In this document: piece by piece, positions 19,306 to 28,739 of the stretch | Layout: every line of letters begins with the position of its first letter | Position numbering within the stretch: the stretch's first letter is position 1 | Assembly: GCA_019750135.1 (NCBI GenBank) | Contig: JAIEOV010000011.1 | Location: 34,798-98,797, forward strand | DNA length: 64,000 nucleotides | From: Reyranella sp. | GTDB taxonomy: Bacteria > Pseudomonadota > Alphaproteobacteria > Reyranellales > Reyranellaceae | Direction: 5' to 3' | Made by a program: the position numbers and the translations under genes | Notes under the pieces: model-generated | The model's database searches: none | What the model saw: only the letters and a program-made list of their open reading frames with translations | What the model was told of the DNA's origin: nothing

Positions 19306-20616
19306 ATGTCGGTAAAGCGCAAGATGCATCTGGTCGCCTACCTGAAGACCGGGCCGACCGCGAGCTATGCCAGCGCCTGGCGCCATCCGTCGGCGCCGTT
19401 GCACGACATCTGGGACGCTGAGCGCTACGAGAACCTGGCGCGCCTGCTCGAGGAGGCGCGGTTCGATGCCGGCTTCTTCGCGGACGGGCTGGGCCTGCCC
19501 GACATTTATAAGAACAGCTTCGCCGACTATGTCGGCCGCGGCGGCCAGCTCAGCCTCATCGACCCGATGACGGTGCTGCCGCTGATGGCTCGCGTGACGC
19601 GCCATCTCGGGCTCGGCAACACCATATCGACGACCTTCAACCAACCCTATCAGATCGCTCGTAGCCTGGGCTCGCTCGACCTGTTGAGTCGCGGCCGCGC
19701 GGCGTGGAACGTCGTCACTTCGGCGACGGACTACGAGGCGCGCAATTGCGGGATGGACGGCGTGCCGCCGAAGGACGACCGCTACGATCGGGCCGACGAC
19801 GTGCTCGAAGCCTGCTTCGCGCTGTGGGATTGCTGGGATCCCGACGCGCTTGTGCTCGACCGCAAGAGCGGCGTGTTCGCCGACGCGAGCAAGATCCGCT
19901 ACGCCAACCATGTCGGCCCCTACGTCCGTACGCGCGGGCCGATGTCGATCCCGCGCAGCCCGCAAGGTCGGCCGCTGATCCTGCAGGCCGGCTCTTCACC
20001 GCGCGGCCGCGCGTGCGCGGCGCGTTGGGCCGACATGATCTTCTGCACCACGGCGACCAAGGCCGACGGCATCGCCTTTCGCAGCGACATGCATGCGAGG
20101 CTGGACGCGATCGGGCGTTCGCCGGTCGAGTGTGCCATCCTGCCGACGCTGTCGGTGGTGATTGGCGAGACCGAATCGATCGCCAAGGAGAAGGCGGAGT
20201 ATCTCGACAGCCTGATCGATCCCGAGCTGGTGATGGCGTCGTCATCGACCTTGCTCGGCGTCGATCTCAGCCGCATCGAGACGGCGGAAGAGGCCGAAGT
20301 CGCTGCCGGCAATCAGGGCATCGCGGGCTCGCGCGACCGCATGAGCCAGGTGGCCAAGGCCCAGGGCATCAGCTTCGCCCAGGCGGTGCGCAAGCCGCGC
20401 GGGCTGCTGGCCGGCACGCCCGCTATGATCGCCGATGTGATGGAGGACTGGTTCACCAACGGCGCCTGCGACGGCTTCGTCCTGCCGCCGACCGTCTTCC
20501 CCGGCACCTACGAGGAGTTCGGCCGCATGGTGACGCCCGAGCTGCAGCGCCGCGGCCTGCTGCGCCGCGAGTATGCCGGCCGCACCCTGCGCGAGAACCT
20601 GGCCAATCCCGGCTGA
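19306..20616 (+). CDS. LLM-class flavin-dependent monooxygenase (NtaA/SnaA/DszA type), copy 1
   Basis: FMNH2-dependent two-component monooxygenase of the bacterial luciferase superfamily, 436 aa. Typical sequence: the N-terminal strand MHLVAYLKTGPTASY, GFFADGLGLPDIY, GLGNTISTTFNQPYQIAR, LSRGRAAWNVVTS (conserved GRxxWNxVTS), SPQGRPLILQAGSSPRGR, and the C-terminal GACDGFVLPPTVFPGTYEEF. Relatives oxidise nitrilotriacetate, EDTA, dibenzothiophene sulfone and pristinamycin IIA; the substrate here is unknown. It opens a co-oriented block with a Dpp-type ABC importer. No flavin reductase partner is encoded in the block. Confidence 0.92.
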   Translation: MSVKRKMHLVAYLKTGPTASYASAWRHPSAPLHDIWDAERYENLARLLEEARFDAGFFADGLGLPDIYKNSFADYVGRGGQLSLIDPMTVLPLMARVTRHLGLGNTISTTFNQPYQIARSLGSLDLLSRGRAAWNVVTSATDYEARNCGMDGVPPKDDRYDRADDVLEACFALWDCWDPDALVLDRKSGVFADASKIRYANHVGPYVRTRGPMSIPRSPQGRPLILQAGSSPRGRACAARWADMIFCTTATKADGIAFRSDMHARLDAIGRSPVECAILPTLSVVIGETESIAKEKAEYLDSLIDPELVMASSSTLLGVDLSRIETAEEAEVAAGNQGIAGSRDRMSQVAKAQGISFAQAVRKPRGLLAGTPAMIADVMEDWFTNGACDGFVLPPTVFPGTYEEFGRMVTPELQRRGLLRREYAGRTLRENLANPG

Positions 20617-20676
20617 CGAAGCTGGCACAGGCATTGCTGCGATCCAGTGCAGTCCCAATGCCTCGAGAGGCGCATC

Positions 20677-22176
20677 ATGCCACTTTCCCGCAGGACGCTG
20701 ATCGGCTCTTCCCTCGCCGCGGCCGCCATCGTTCGCCCAGTGCAGGCCGCCGCCGGCACCATGCGCATCGGCATCAGCACGTCGCTCAACACCCTCGACC
20801 CCATGATGGTGACGACGGGCGACGAGTACATCTACGCCAACCTCGTTTTCAACGGCCTGGCGCGCATGCGCGAGGACCTGGTCGTCGAGCCCGACCTGGC
20901 CGAGAGCTGGACCTTCAGCGAAGACCTCAAGCAATGGACATTCCGCCTCCGTCGCGGCGTGAAATTCCACAACGGCGAGGAGATGACGGCCGACGACGTC
21001 GTCGCCTCGTTCCGCCGCCTGCTCGATCCCAACGGCACTTCGCCGGTGCGCAGCCAGTACGAGATGGTCGAGAGCGTCGCCTCGCCCGATGCCGGCACGG
21101 TCGTGTTCCAGCTCAAGATCCCGTATGGCGGCCTGGCCGACATCCTGACCGACCGCCAGGTCAAGATCGTGCCGAGGAGCGCCGTGGGCCAGATGGCGAC
21201 GCAGCCGATCGGCACCGGTCCATTCAAGTTCGTGAGCTACACCGCGGGCGACCGCCTCGTGATGGCGCGCCATGACGGCTACTACGAGCAGGGCCTGCCC
21301 AAGCTCGCCGGTGTGGAGCTGCGCATCATCCCAGAGATGAGCGTCAAGATCGCGGCCCTGCAGGCCGGCGACATCGACGTGCTGTGGGACCTGCCGCTCG
21401 AGCAGGTGAAGCCATTGTCGGGGCGCACCGACGTCCGTATCGACAGCGTGCCGACCGCGTCGTGGGACGGCGCCATCCTCAACAACGTCATCCCGCCGTT
21501 CAACGACAAGCGCGTGCGCCAGGCCTTTCATCTCGCTGTCAACAAGGCCGACGTGGTCGAGTTGACGCTGTTCGGGCAGGGCGTGCCGACGATCAGCCCG
21601 ATCCCGCCCAGCCATCCATTCTTCGCCAAGGACGTCGTAATCCCCAAAGCCGACCCCGCCGCTGCGCGCAAGCTCCTGGCCGAGGCCGGCCATCCCAACG
21701 GCATCAAGCTGCCGATCATCCTGCCGGTCGGCCGGCCGGTGCGCGAGCGCCTGGGCGTCACCCTGCAGCAGCTCGCCAAGGCGGCCGGCTTCGACCTGCA
21801 GGTCCAGCGCCTGCCGTACTCGTCGTTCAACGCCGAGGTCTCGGGCAAGGCGCCGTTATACATCGACGGCTTCTTCGCCCGTCCGACCGTCGATACCAGC
21901 CTGTTCCCCTTCCTGCGCAGCAAGGGCAGCTGGAATGAACGGCTGTGGCACTACAGCAACGAGACCGTCGACCGCGCCCTCGACGCCGCGCGATCGAGTG
22001 CCGATCCGGCGGTGCAGAAGAAGAACTACATCGACGTGCAAACCGCCCTGGTGGCCGATCCGGCGTCGTTCTTCGCCTATTCGGTCAACTACGCCTGCGC
22101 CTATCGCAAGTCGGTCGACGGCCTCAAGACCCATCCCATGAAGTGGTTCGACCTGCGCCACGCGACGCTCGGCTAG
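20677..22176 (+). CDS. Dpp/Opp-type ABC transporter substrate-binding protein
   Basis: SBP family 5 periplasmic receptor, 499 aa. The signal peptide MPLSRRTLIGSSLAAAAIV has a twin-arginine-like SRRTLIG. Hallmarks: TLDPMMVTTGDEYIYANLVFNG, WTFRLRRGVKFHNGEEMTADDVV, PIGTGPFKFVSY, and RVRQAFHLAVNKADVV. The start at 20677 is chosen because GAGAGG lies 6 nt upstream; a GTG at 20647 would add 10 residues before the signal. It is followed 3 nt later by the permease, forming a SBP-permease-permease-ATPase operon that imports an oligopeptide or peptide-sized ligand such as a metal chelate. Confidence 0.94.
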   Translation: MPLSRRTLIGSSLAAAAIVRPVQAAAGTMRIGISTSLNTLDPMMVTTGDEYIYANLVFNGLARMREDLVVEPDLAESWTFSEDLKQWTFRLRRGVKFHNGEEMTADDVVASFRRLLDPNGTSPVRSQYEMVESVASPDAGTVVFQLKIPYGGLADILTDRQVKIVPRSAVGQMATQPIGTGPFKFVSYTAGDRLVMARHDGYYEQGLPKLAGVELRIIPEMSVKIAALQAGDIDVLWDLPLEQVKPLSGRTDVRIDSVPTASWDGAILNNVIPPFNDKRVRQAFHLAVNKADVVELTLFGQGVPTISPIPPSHPFFAKDVVIPKADPAAARKLLAEAGHPNGIKLPIILPVGRPVRERLGVTLQQLAKAAGFDLQVQRLPYSSFNAEVSGKAPLYIDGFFARPTVDTSLFPFLRSKGSWNERLWHYSNETVDRALDAARSSADPAVQKKNYIDVQTALVADPASFFAYSVNYACAYRKSVDGLKTHPMKWFDLRHATLG

Positions 22177-22179
22177 GCG

Positions 22180-23142
22180 ATGCCGATGGCCGCCTTCATG
22201 TTGCGGCGGCTGCTCGGCCTGGCCGGTGTGCTGCTCGGCATGTCGGTGCTGATCTTCGGCATCATCCATCTCCTGCCGGGCAACGTCGCCTATGCGATCC
22301 TGGGCGAATTCGCGACGCCTGCTGCGGTGGCGCAGCTCGAGGCCAAGCTCGGCCTGAACGACCCGCTCCCCGTGCAGTACTGGCGCTGGCTGAGCGCCAT
22401 GCTGCGGGGCGACTTCGGCATGTCGATCGTGATGCAGCGCCCGGCCGGGCCGCTGATCGCCGAGGCGCTGGGCCGTTCGGCCCTGCTGGCTGTCCTCGCC
22501 TTCGGCCTGGTGGCGATGGGTGGTATCGGGCTCGGCCTCTATGCCGCGACGCATCGTGGGCGGGCGTCGGACAAGGTGCTGACCCTGGCGCAGTTCCTCC
22601 TGATCGCCGTGCCGGAGTTCTTCTGGGCGATCCTCGCCGTCCTGGTCTTCGCCTCCTGGCTGAACCTGCTGCCCGCCACCGGCTATGCACCGCTGAGCGA
22701 CGGCGTTGCGAAGTGGGCGGCGCACCTGGTGCTGCCCGTCCTTGTGCTGGCCTTCGGCCTGGTCGCCCACGTCTCGCGGCTGACCCGCTCGTCGATGATC
22801 GAGGTGCTCGACAGCCGCTACGTGCTGGCCGCCAGGGCGCGCGGCCTGGCCGAGCGCAAGGTGCTGTGGCGCCACGCTTTGCCCAACGCGCTGCTGCCCG
22901 CCATCACCGTGCTGGCGATCGACGCCGGTCTGCTGATCGGCGGCATCGTGGTGGTCGAGACGGTGTTCGCCTATCCCGGCCTCGGCCGCCTGCTGGTCTA
23001 CGCCATCGAGCGCCATGACCTGCCGCTGCTGCAGGTCGGCATGATGGTGGTGACCGCGATCTATGCCCTGGCCAACTTCGTCGCCGAGCTGCTGTACGCC
23101 GTGCTGAACCCGCGCATCCGCGTCTCGGGGGCCACGGCATGA
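22180..23142 (+). CDS. DppB-type ABC permease
   Basis: Inner-membrane permease, 320 aa, six predicted TM helices starting FMLRRLLGLAGVLLGMSVLIFG. The DppB hallmark FGIIHLLPGN and GLNDPLPVQYWRWLSAMLRGDFG follow. The cytoplasmic EAA loop reads YVLAARARGLAERKVLWRHA with ALPNALLP after it. It overlaps the next permease gene by 4 nt (ATGA). Confidence 0.94.
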   Translation: MPMAAFMLRRLLGLAGVLLGMSVLIFGIIHLLPGNVAYAILGEFATPAAVAQLEAKLGLNDPLPVQYWRWLSAMLRGDFGMSIVMQRPAGPLIAEALGRSALLAVLAFGLVAMGGIGLGLYAATHRGRASDKVLTLAQFLLIAVPEFFWAILAVLVFASWLNLLPATGYAPLSDGVAKWAAHLVLPVLVLAFGLVAHVSRLTRSSMIEVLDSRYVLAARARGLAERKVLWRHALPNALLPAITVLAIDAGLLIGGIVVVETVFAYPGLGRLLVYAIERHDLPLLQVGMMVVTAIYALANFVAELLYAVLNPRIRVSGATA

Positions 23143-23984
23143 CCTTGCTCACCCTGCCGCGTCTGCGCACGCCGTCGACGCTTGTGCTGGGCGGCGCGCT
23201 GCTGGTGCTGATCGGCCTCGCTGCGATCGTCGGCATCTGGTTCACGCCCTACGATCCCACAGCCTTCTCCGTGCGCGAGCGCCTGCAGCCGCCGAGTGCC
23301 CTGCATCCCTTCGGCACCGACGAGTTCGGCCGCGACGTGCTCTCGCGCGTGCTGGCCGGCGCGCATCTGTCGCTGGCGACGGGCTTCGGCGCCATGGTGA
23401 TCAGCTTGGCGGCCGGCGTGCCGCTCGGTCTGATCGCGGCCTTCCATCGCGGCGTCACCGAAGAGGTGATCATGCGTTGCATCGACCTCTTGATCGCTCT
23501 GCCGCCGGTGCTGCTCGGCCTGCTGGTGCTCGCCGTAACCCCGCCCAGCCTGGGCAAGACCATTGCCGCCGTCGGCCTGGTCTACGTACCGATCATGGTG
23601 CGCCTGACGCGCGCGGTCGCACTCGGTCTCCTGGAGGAGGATTTCGTGCAGGCGGCGCGAGCGCGCGGCGAGGGAGCGCCGACCATCCTGTGGCACGAGA
23701 TCCTGCCCAATGCCTGGCCGCCGATCATCGTCGAGTGCGGCCTGCGCGTGACCTTCGCCATCCTGCTCGGCTCGGCCCTGTCCTTCCTCGGTCTCGGCCC
23801 GCAGCCGCCGGCCAGCGAGTGGGGCCTGATGATCGCTGAGGGCCGCGACTTCCTGCGCCAGGCGCCCTGGGTCTGCCTCGCTCCCGGCCTGTCGCTCTGC
23901 GTGCTCCTGGTCTGCGTCAACCTTGTGGGCGAGGGGCTGCGCGAGCGGCTCGACCCGCAGCTGCGCGGGCGTTCGCATGCTTGA
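23139..23984 (+). CDS. DppC-type ABC permease
   Basis: Second membrane subunit, 281 aa. It has the DppC-type N-terminal helix (GGALLVLIGLAAIVGIW), then RLQPPSALHPFGTDEFGRDVLSR, a signature of this family. The EAA loop is EEDFVQAARARGEGAPTILWHE followed by LPNAWPPI. The C-terminus has LGLGPQPPASEWGLMIAEGR. It overlaps the ATPase gene by 8 nt. Confidence 0.94.
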   Translation: MTLLTLPRLRTPSTLVLGGALLVLIGLAAIVGIWFTPYDPTAFSVRERLQPPSALHPFGTDEFGRDVLSRVLAGAHLSLATGFGAMVISLAAGVPLGLIAAFHRGVTEEVIMRCIDLLIALPPVLLGLLVLAVTPPSLGKTIAAVGLVYVPIMVRLTRAVALGLLEEDFVQAARARGEGAPTILWHEILPNAWPPIIVECGLRVTFAILLGSALSFLGLGPQPPASEWGLMIAEGRDFLRQAPWVCLAPGLSLCVLLVCVNLVGEGLRERLDPQLRGRSHA

Positions 23985-25995
23985 CGCGGTCGCCGTCCGC
24001 AACGATGCGGCATTGCACGTCGAGGCGCTTTCCGTCGCCTATCCGGCGCGCGGTGGCTGGCTGCAGGCGCTGGATGACGTCTCGCTGTCGATCGCCGCCG
24101 GAAGCGTGCGCGGGTTGGTGGGCGAGTCGGGCTCGGGCAAATCGACCGTCGTGCTGGCCCTGCTGGGCCTGTTGGGTCCCGCCGCACGCGTGACGGCGCA
24201 GCGCCTCGCCTATGATGGCCACGACCTGCTGCACGACGCACCGCTCCTGCGCGGGCGACGCATCGGCGTCGTCTTCCAGGACACTGCGGCGGCGCTCAAT
24301 CCCGCGCTGACGATCGGCTCGCAGGTCATCGAACCCATGCGCGCCCATCTCGGCACCGAGCGGCGCGCCGCCTGGCAGCGCGGCACCGAGCTTCTGGCCG
24401 AGATGGGCATCCCGCGTCCGGCGCAGGTGATGCAGAGCTATCCCCACCAGCTGTCCGGCGGCATGAAGCAGCGCGTCGGCATCGCCGCGGCACTGGCGAG
24501 CGAGCCCGACCTGCTGCTGCTCGACGAGCCGACCACGGCGCTCGACGTCACCATCGAGGCGCAGATCCTGGCCTTGCTCGACGAGCTCAGGGAGCGGCGC
24601 AACCTCGCCATGCTGCTGGTCAGCCACAACCTCGGCATCGTCGACCGGCTGTGCGATTCGGTGTCGGTGCTCTACGCCGGCCGGCTGGTCGAGACGGGCA
24701 CGACGGCTGCGGTGCTGCACCGGCCGCGCCATCCCTACACCAAGGGCCTGCTGGCCGCGTTGCCCAGGCCGGACCGCGGCCATGCCGGCCGCCTCGCGCC
24801 GATTCCGGGCAATCTGCCCGACCTCACCGCGCCCGATCCAGGCTGCAACTTCCGCCCGCGCTGCGCCTTCGCCGCCGTTGGCTGCGAACGGCCGCAGTCG
24901 TTGAGCGGCGATCGTCACCAGGTGAGCTGCCATCGCGTCGAGGCGGTCGCCGATCTGGCGTGGCCGGCCGACCCGGCACCGCTTGGCGCACCGGCCGCCG
25001 TCGCAGCGCCGCTGGTCGAGGCGCGGGACCTCAGCATCCGCTTCGACAGCGGCGGCTTCGTGCAGCGCCTGCTGGGCAAGGCCGGCGGCGTGCTGGCGGT
25101 GGACGGCGTGTCGCTGACCATCCGCACCGGCGAGGTTTTGGGCCTGGTCGGCGAATCGGGCTGCGGCAAGTCCACGCTGGGCCGCCTGCTGCTGCGGCTG
25201 CTGCCGGCGCGGAGCGGCACGCTGCATTTCGCCTCGTCGCCGGTCGGTGCGTGGCCCGACGCTCAATTCCGCCAGCGCGCCCAGGTCGTCTTCCAGAACT
25301 CCGACACGTCGCTCAACCCGCGGCAGACAGTGGGCATGATCCTGGGCCGCGCCATCCGCTGGTTCGCCATCGCCAACCTCGAGAGCGAGGTTTTGGCCGA
25401 GGTCGATCGCCTGCTCGACCTGGTGCGCCTGCCGCGCGCCTACGCCCAGCGCTATCCGCATCAGCTCTCGGGCGGTGAGAAGCAGCGCGTCGGCATCGCC
25501 CGCGCGCTCGCTTCGCGCCCGAAGTTCCTGGTGTGCGATGAGGCGGTCTCGGCCCTCGACGTGTCGGTGCAGGCCGCCGTGCTCAACCTGCTGCGCGATC
25601 TGCGCGACGAGCTGGGCGTGGCCTATCTTTTCATCAGCCACGATATCGGTGTCATCGCCCACATCGCCGACCGTATTGCCGTGATGTACCAGGGCACGAT
25701 CGTGGAGGAGGGGCCGGTCGACGACGTGCTGCACCCCCCGTACCATCCCTACACCGAGCTGCTGCTGTCCTCGGTGCCGTTGATCGGCAAGCATCGCGCC
25801 GCCGCGTCGGCGCCGGTCGGCCGCGCGGCCAAGGTCTCGGGCGGATGCAAGTTCGCCGATCGCTGTAGCCGCAAGGTCGGCACCGTCTGCGACAGTATCG
25901 CGCCGCCAGTGCAGCAGGCCGGGCCGGGGCATGCCATCCGATGCCACATACCGCTGCCTGAGCTCGCCGCGGTGCCGCACTGGCTCAGCCGATAG
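23977..25995 (+). CDS. Fused double ATPase (DppD-DppF type) of peptide-class ABC importer
   Basis: One 672-aa polypeptide carries both ATPase halves. Domain 1 (about 5-330): Walker [10 protein letters not shown], signature [12 protein letters not shown], Walker [13 protein letters not shown]. Domain 2 (about 345-672): [33 protein letters not shown], in which the usual DEPTSALD Pro is Ala, a common DppF variant. Each half ends with the oligopeptide-transporter C-terminal cysteine motif ([14 protein letters not shown] and [15 protein letters not shown]). The GC-rich linker around residues 325-345 is Ala/Pro-rich. Such DF fusions are common in alphaproteobacteria. Confidence 0.94.
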   Translation: MLDAVAVRNDAALHVEALSVAYPARGGWLQALDDVSLSIAAGSVRGLVGESGSGKSTVVLALLGLLGPAARVTAQRLAYDGHDLLHDAPLLRGRRIGVVFQDTAAALNPALTIGSQVIEPMRAHLGTERRAAWQRGTELLAEMGIPRPAQVMQSYPHQLSGGMKQRVGIAAALASEPDLLLLDEPTTALDVTIEAQILALLDELRERRNLAMLLVSHNLGIVDRLCDSVSVLYAGRLVETGTTAAVLHRPRHPYTKGLLAALPRPDRGHAGRLAPIPGNLPDLTAPDPGCNFRPRCAFAAVGCERPQSLSGDRHQVSCHRVEAVADLAWPADPAPLGAPAAVAAPLVEARDLSIRFDSGGFVQRLLGKAGGVLAVDGVSLTIRTGEVLGLVGESGCGKSTLGRLLLRLLPARSGTLHFASSPVGAWPDAQFRQRAQVVFQNSDTSLNPRQTVGMILGRAIRWFAIANLESEVLAEVDRLLDLVRLPRAYAQRYPHQLSGGEKQRVGIARALASRPKFLVCDEAVSALDVSVQAAVLNLLRDLRDELGVAYLFISHDIGVIAHIADRIAVMYQGTIVEEGPVDDVLHPPYHPYTELLLSSVPLIGKHRAAASAPVGRAAKVSGGCKFADRCSRKVGTVCDSIAPPVQQAGPGHAIRCHIPLPELAAVPHWLSR

Positions 25996-26017
25996 GGTTT
26001 TGTTCGAGGAGCGTACG

Positions 26018-27379
26018 ATGATGAATCTGGTCTGCATCCCGAACCTGGTCGGCGGCCATCTCGGCGGCTGGCGGCACAGGGACGCCTTCGACAAGCCGGT
26101 GATGAACCTGGAAGGCTTCATCGAGATGGCCGAGATCGCCGAGGGCGGCAAGCTCGACGCCGTGTTCCTGGCGGACGGCAATGGCGTGCGCGACATGGAT
26201 CGCCCGGCTTTGTTTGCCGCCAACCATCCTTCGGCGCGGCCGGCGTTCTTCGAACCGACGACCCTGCTCTCGGCCGTTTCCATGGTCGCCAAGCGCATCG
26301 GCGTGGTCGCCACGGCGACCAGCACCTACGACGCGCCGTGGATGGTCGCCCGACGCTTCGCCTCGATGGACCACATCAGCAAGGGCCGCGCCGGCTGGAA
26401 CCTGGTCACCGCGTCCAATGCCGGCGACGCCCTGAATTTCGGCCTCGCCGAGCACACGGGCCGCGAGGACCGCTACGCCCGTGCCCAGGAATTCTACGAG
26501 GTCGTGGCTGCCCTGTGGGACAGCTGGGCGGCCGATGCCTTCCCACAGGACAAGGCGACCGGTCAGTATCTCGATCCGACGCGCGTCAGCCCCATCGACC
26601 ATCGCGGCGCTCACTTCACCGTGAAGGGGCCGCTCAACATCTCGCCGACGCCACAGGGCCGCCCCGTCGTCTTCATGGCCGGGCAATCGGGCCCCGGTAT
26701 GGAACTCGCCGCCCGCTATGCCGACGCCCTGTTCGGCGCTGGCACCACCAAACAGGACTGTGTCGGCGCCTATGCCGACATCAAGGGCCGCATGGCGCGC
26801 TACGGCCGGGCGCCCGATACGCTGAAGATACTGCCAGGCGTCAGCATCTTCGTCGGTCGCACCGCCGCCGAAGCCGAGGAATTCTACGAGGAGCTGCAGT
26901 CGCTGATCTCGCCGGCTCTGGGCGTGCACTACCTGTCGAAGATGCTGGTCCACGACCTCGAGGGCCTGCCGCTCGACGGTCCGCTGCCGGACGACATGGC
27001 GGCGGAGACGCTCGGCGGCAGCAGCCTGCGCCGCTACATCATCGATTTCGCCCGGCGCGACAATCTCTCGATCCGCCAGACCTACCAGCGCACGCTGCCC
27101 GCGCTCGGCGGTCCCGTGTTCAAGGGCAGCGCCACGCAGGTTGCCGACGAGATGGAGGATTGGTGGCGCAGCAAGGCCGGCGACGGCTTCACCATCATGA
27201 TGCCGGTCCAGCCGCGCGGCATGCGTGACTTCGTCGATCTCGTGGTGCCCGAACTGCAGCGCCGCGGGCTGTTTCGGACGGAATACGAAACGACCACCTT
27301 GCGCGGCCATCTCGGTCTGCCCGATGCTCCCAGCCGGTGGCGTCCGGCCGAGATGGCCGGGAAGCGCGGCGCAGCATGA
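26018..27379 (+). CDS. LLM-class flavin-dependent monooxygenase, copy 2
   Basis: 453-aa member of the NtaA/SnaA/DszA group. Motifs: GGHLGGWRHRDAF near the N-terminus, DAVFLADGNGVRDMDRPALFAAN, TATSTYDAPWMVARRFASMDH, GRAGWNLVTASN, PQGRPVVFMAGQSGPGMELA and the C-terminal PELQRRGLFRTEYE. The start at 26018 has GAGGAG upstream; an in-frame upstream ATG at 25931 overlaps the ATPase gene and is rejected. It lies 22 nt behind the importer operon and 10 nt before a close paralogue, so uptake and oxidation are probably co-expressed. Confidence 0.93.
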   Translation: MMNLVCIPNLVGGHLGGWRHRDAFDKPVMNLEGFIEMAEIAEGGKLDAVFLADGNGVRDMDRPALFAANHPSARPAFFEPTTLLSAVSMVAKRIGVVATATSTYDAPWMVARRFASMDHISKGRAGWNLVTASNAGDALNFGLAEHTGREDRYARAQEFYEVVAALWDSWAADAFPQDKATGQYLDPTRVSPIDHRGAHFTVKGPLNISPTPQGRPVVFMAGQSGPGMELAARYADALFGAGTTKQDCVGAYADIKGRMARYGRAPDTLKILPGVSIFVGRTAAEAEEFYEELQSLISPALGVHYLSKMLVHDLEGLPLDGPLPDDMAAETLGGSSLRRYIIDFARRDNLSIRQTYQRTLPALGGPVFKGSATQVADEMEDWWRSKAGDGFTIMMPVQPRGMRDFVDLVVPELQRRGLFRTEYETTTLRGHLGLPDAPSRWRPAEMAGKRGAA

Positions 27380-27389
27380 CGGTGTCGGC

Positions 27390-28739
27390 ATGATGGTCTT
27401 GGGTTTCACGGGTGGTGCGCTGGGTGGCCATCTCGGCGGCTGGCGTCATCGCGATTCGTTCCCGACAACCAGCATGCAGCTCCCGTGCATGGTCGAAATG
27501 GCGCAGATTGCCGAGCGCGGCGGCATCGACATGATGTTCCTGGCCGACGGCAACGGCGTGCGCCAGATGGACAGGCCCGCCTTGTTCGCCGCCAACAGCC
27601 CGTCCGACCGCCCGGCGGTGTTCGAGCCGGTGACGCTGTTTTCCGCCGTCGCCCAGCACACCAGCCGGATCGGCCTCGTGGCCACGGCGACCACCAGCTA
27701 CGAGGAGCCCTTTACGATCGCCCGCAAGTTCGCCTCGCTGGATCATCTGAGCGGCGGCCGCGCGGGCTGGAATCTCGTCACCACGCAGTATGTCGAGGAC
27801 GCGAAGAATTTCGGCCGCGACGAGCATTTCGGCCGCGAGGACCGCTATGAGCGCGCCCGCGAGAGCCTCGATGTCGTGCGCTCGCTTTGGGATTCCTGGG
27901 CGACCGACGCGTTCCTGCAGGACAAGTCGACCGGGCGATACCTCGACCCCGATCGCGTGCGCCTGACCAATCACCGCGGCAAGCACTTCGCGGTCAAGGG
28001 ACCGCTGAACGTGGCGCGCACGCCGCAGGGACAGCCGGTCGTCTTCATGGCCGGCCAGTCCGAGGCGGGCAAGGAGCTGGCGGCTTATGGCGGCGAAGGC
28101 CTGTTCGGCACCGCGAGCAACAAGGCGGAAGCGCAGGCCGAGTATGCCGACATCAAGGGCAGGATGAAGAAGTACGGCCGGCCGACCGACGCGCTGCGCA
28201 TCCTGCCGGCGCTCAGCGTCTTCGTGGGCCGCACCGCGGCGGAGGCCGACGCGTTGTTCGACGAGCTGCAGGCGCTGATCTCGCCGGCTCTCGCCGTCAG
28301 TTATCTCTCGAAGGTCACCGGCGTCGACGTGACCGGACTGCCGCTCGACGGCCCGATGCCGCGGCGCCAAGGCGAGAGCCTGGGCGGCACGGCGATCGGC
28401 CGCTCGGTGCTGGACATGGCGGCGCGTGAAGGCCTCAGCGTGCGCGCCACCTACGAGCGCGTGCTGCCGACAATGGGAGGCAACATGGTGAAGGGCGATC
28501 CCGTCCAGGTCGCCGACATGATGGAAGACTGGTACCGCAGCAAGGCCTGCGACGGCTTCATGCTCTCCATGCCGGTCGAGCCGCGCAGCCTGCGCGATTT
28601 CGTCGAGCTGGTCGTGCCGGAGCTGCGGCGGCGCGGGCTGCGGCCGCCCGAGTATCGCGGCCCGACCCTGCGCGACAACATGGGCTTGGCCCATCCCATC
28701 GACCCGTTCCTGCAGGCGCCTGTCGAGAAGGCGAGTTAG
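27390..28739 (+). CDS. LLM-class flavin-dependent monooxygenase, copy 3
   Basis: 449 aa, the closer sister of the preceding gene (shared GGHLGGWRHRD, LADGNGVR-MDRPALFAAN, GRAGWNLVT, GRPTDALRILPALSVFVGRTAAEA). It differs from copy 1 in the N-terminal hinge and lacks its KNSFADYVGRGG loop. A tandem duplication followed by divergence is likely. The start is ATG 27390 (or 27393). The stop overlaps the convergent prmA stop by 4 nt. Confidence 0.93.
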   Translation: MMVLGFTGGALGGHLGGWRHRDSFPTTSMQLPCMVEMAQIAERGGIDMMFLADGNGVRQMDRPALFAANSPSDRPAVFEPVTLFSAVAQHTSRIGLVATATTSYEEPFTIARKFASLDHLSGGRAGWNLVTTQYVEDAKNFGRDEHFGREDRYERARESLDVVRSLWDSWATDAFLQDKSTGRYLDPDRVRLTNHRGKHFAVKGPLNVARTPQGQPVVFMAGQSEAGKELAAYGGEGLFGTASNKAEAQAEYADIKGRMKKYGRPTDALRILPALSVFVGRTAAEADALFDELQALISPALAVSYLSKVTGVDVTGLPLDGPMPRRQGESLGGTAIGRSVLDMAAREGLSVRATYERVLPTMGGNMVKGDPVQVADMMEDWYRSKACDGFMLSMPVEPRSLRDFVELVVPELRRRGLRPPEYRGPTLRDNMGLAHPIDPFLQAPVEKAS

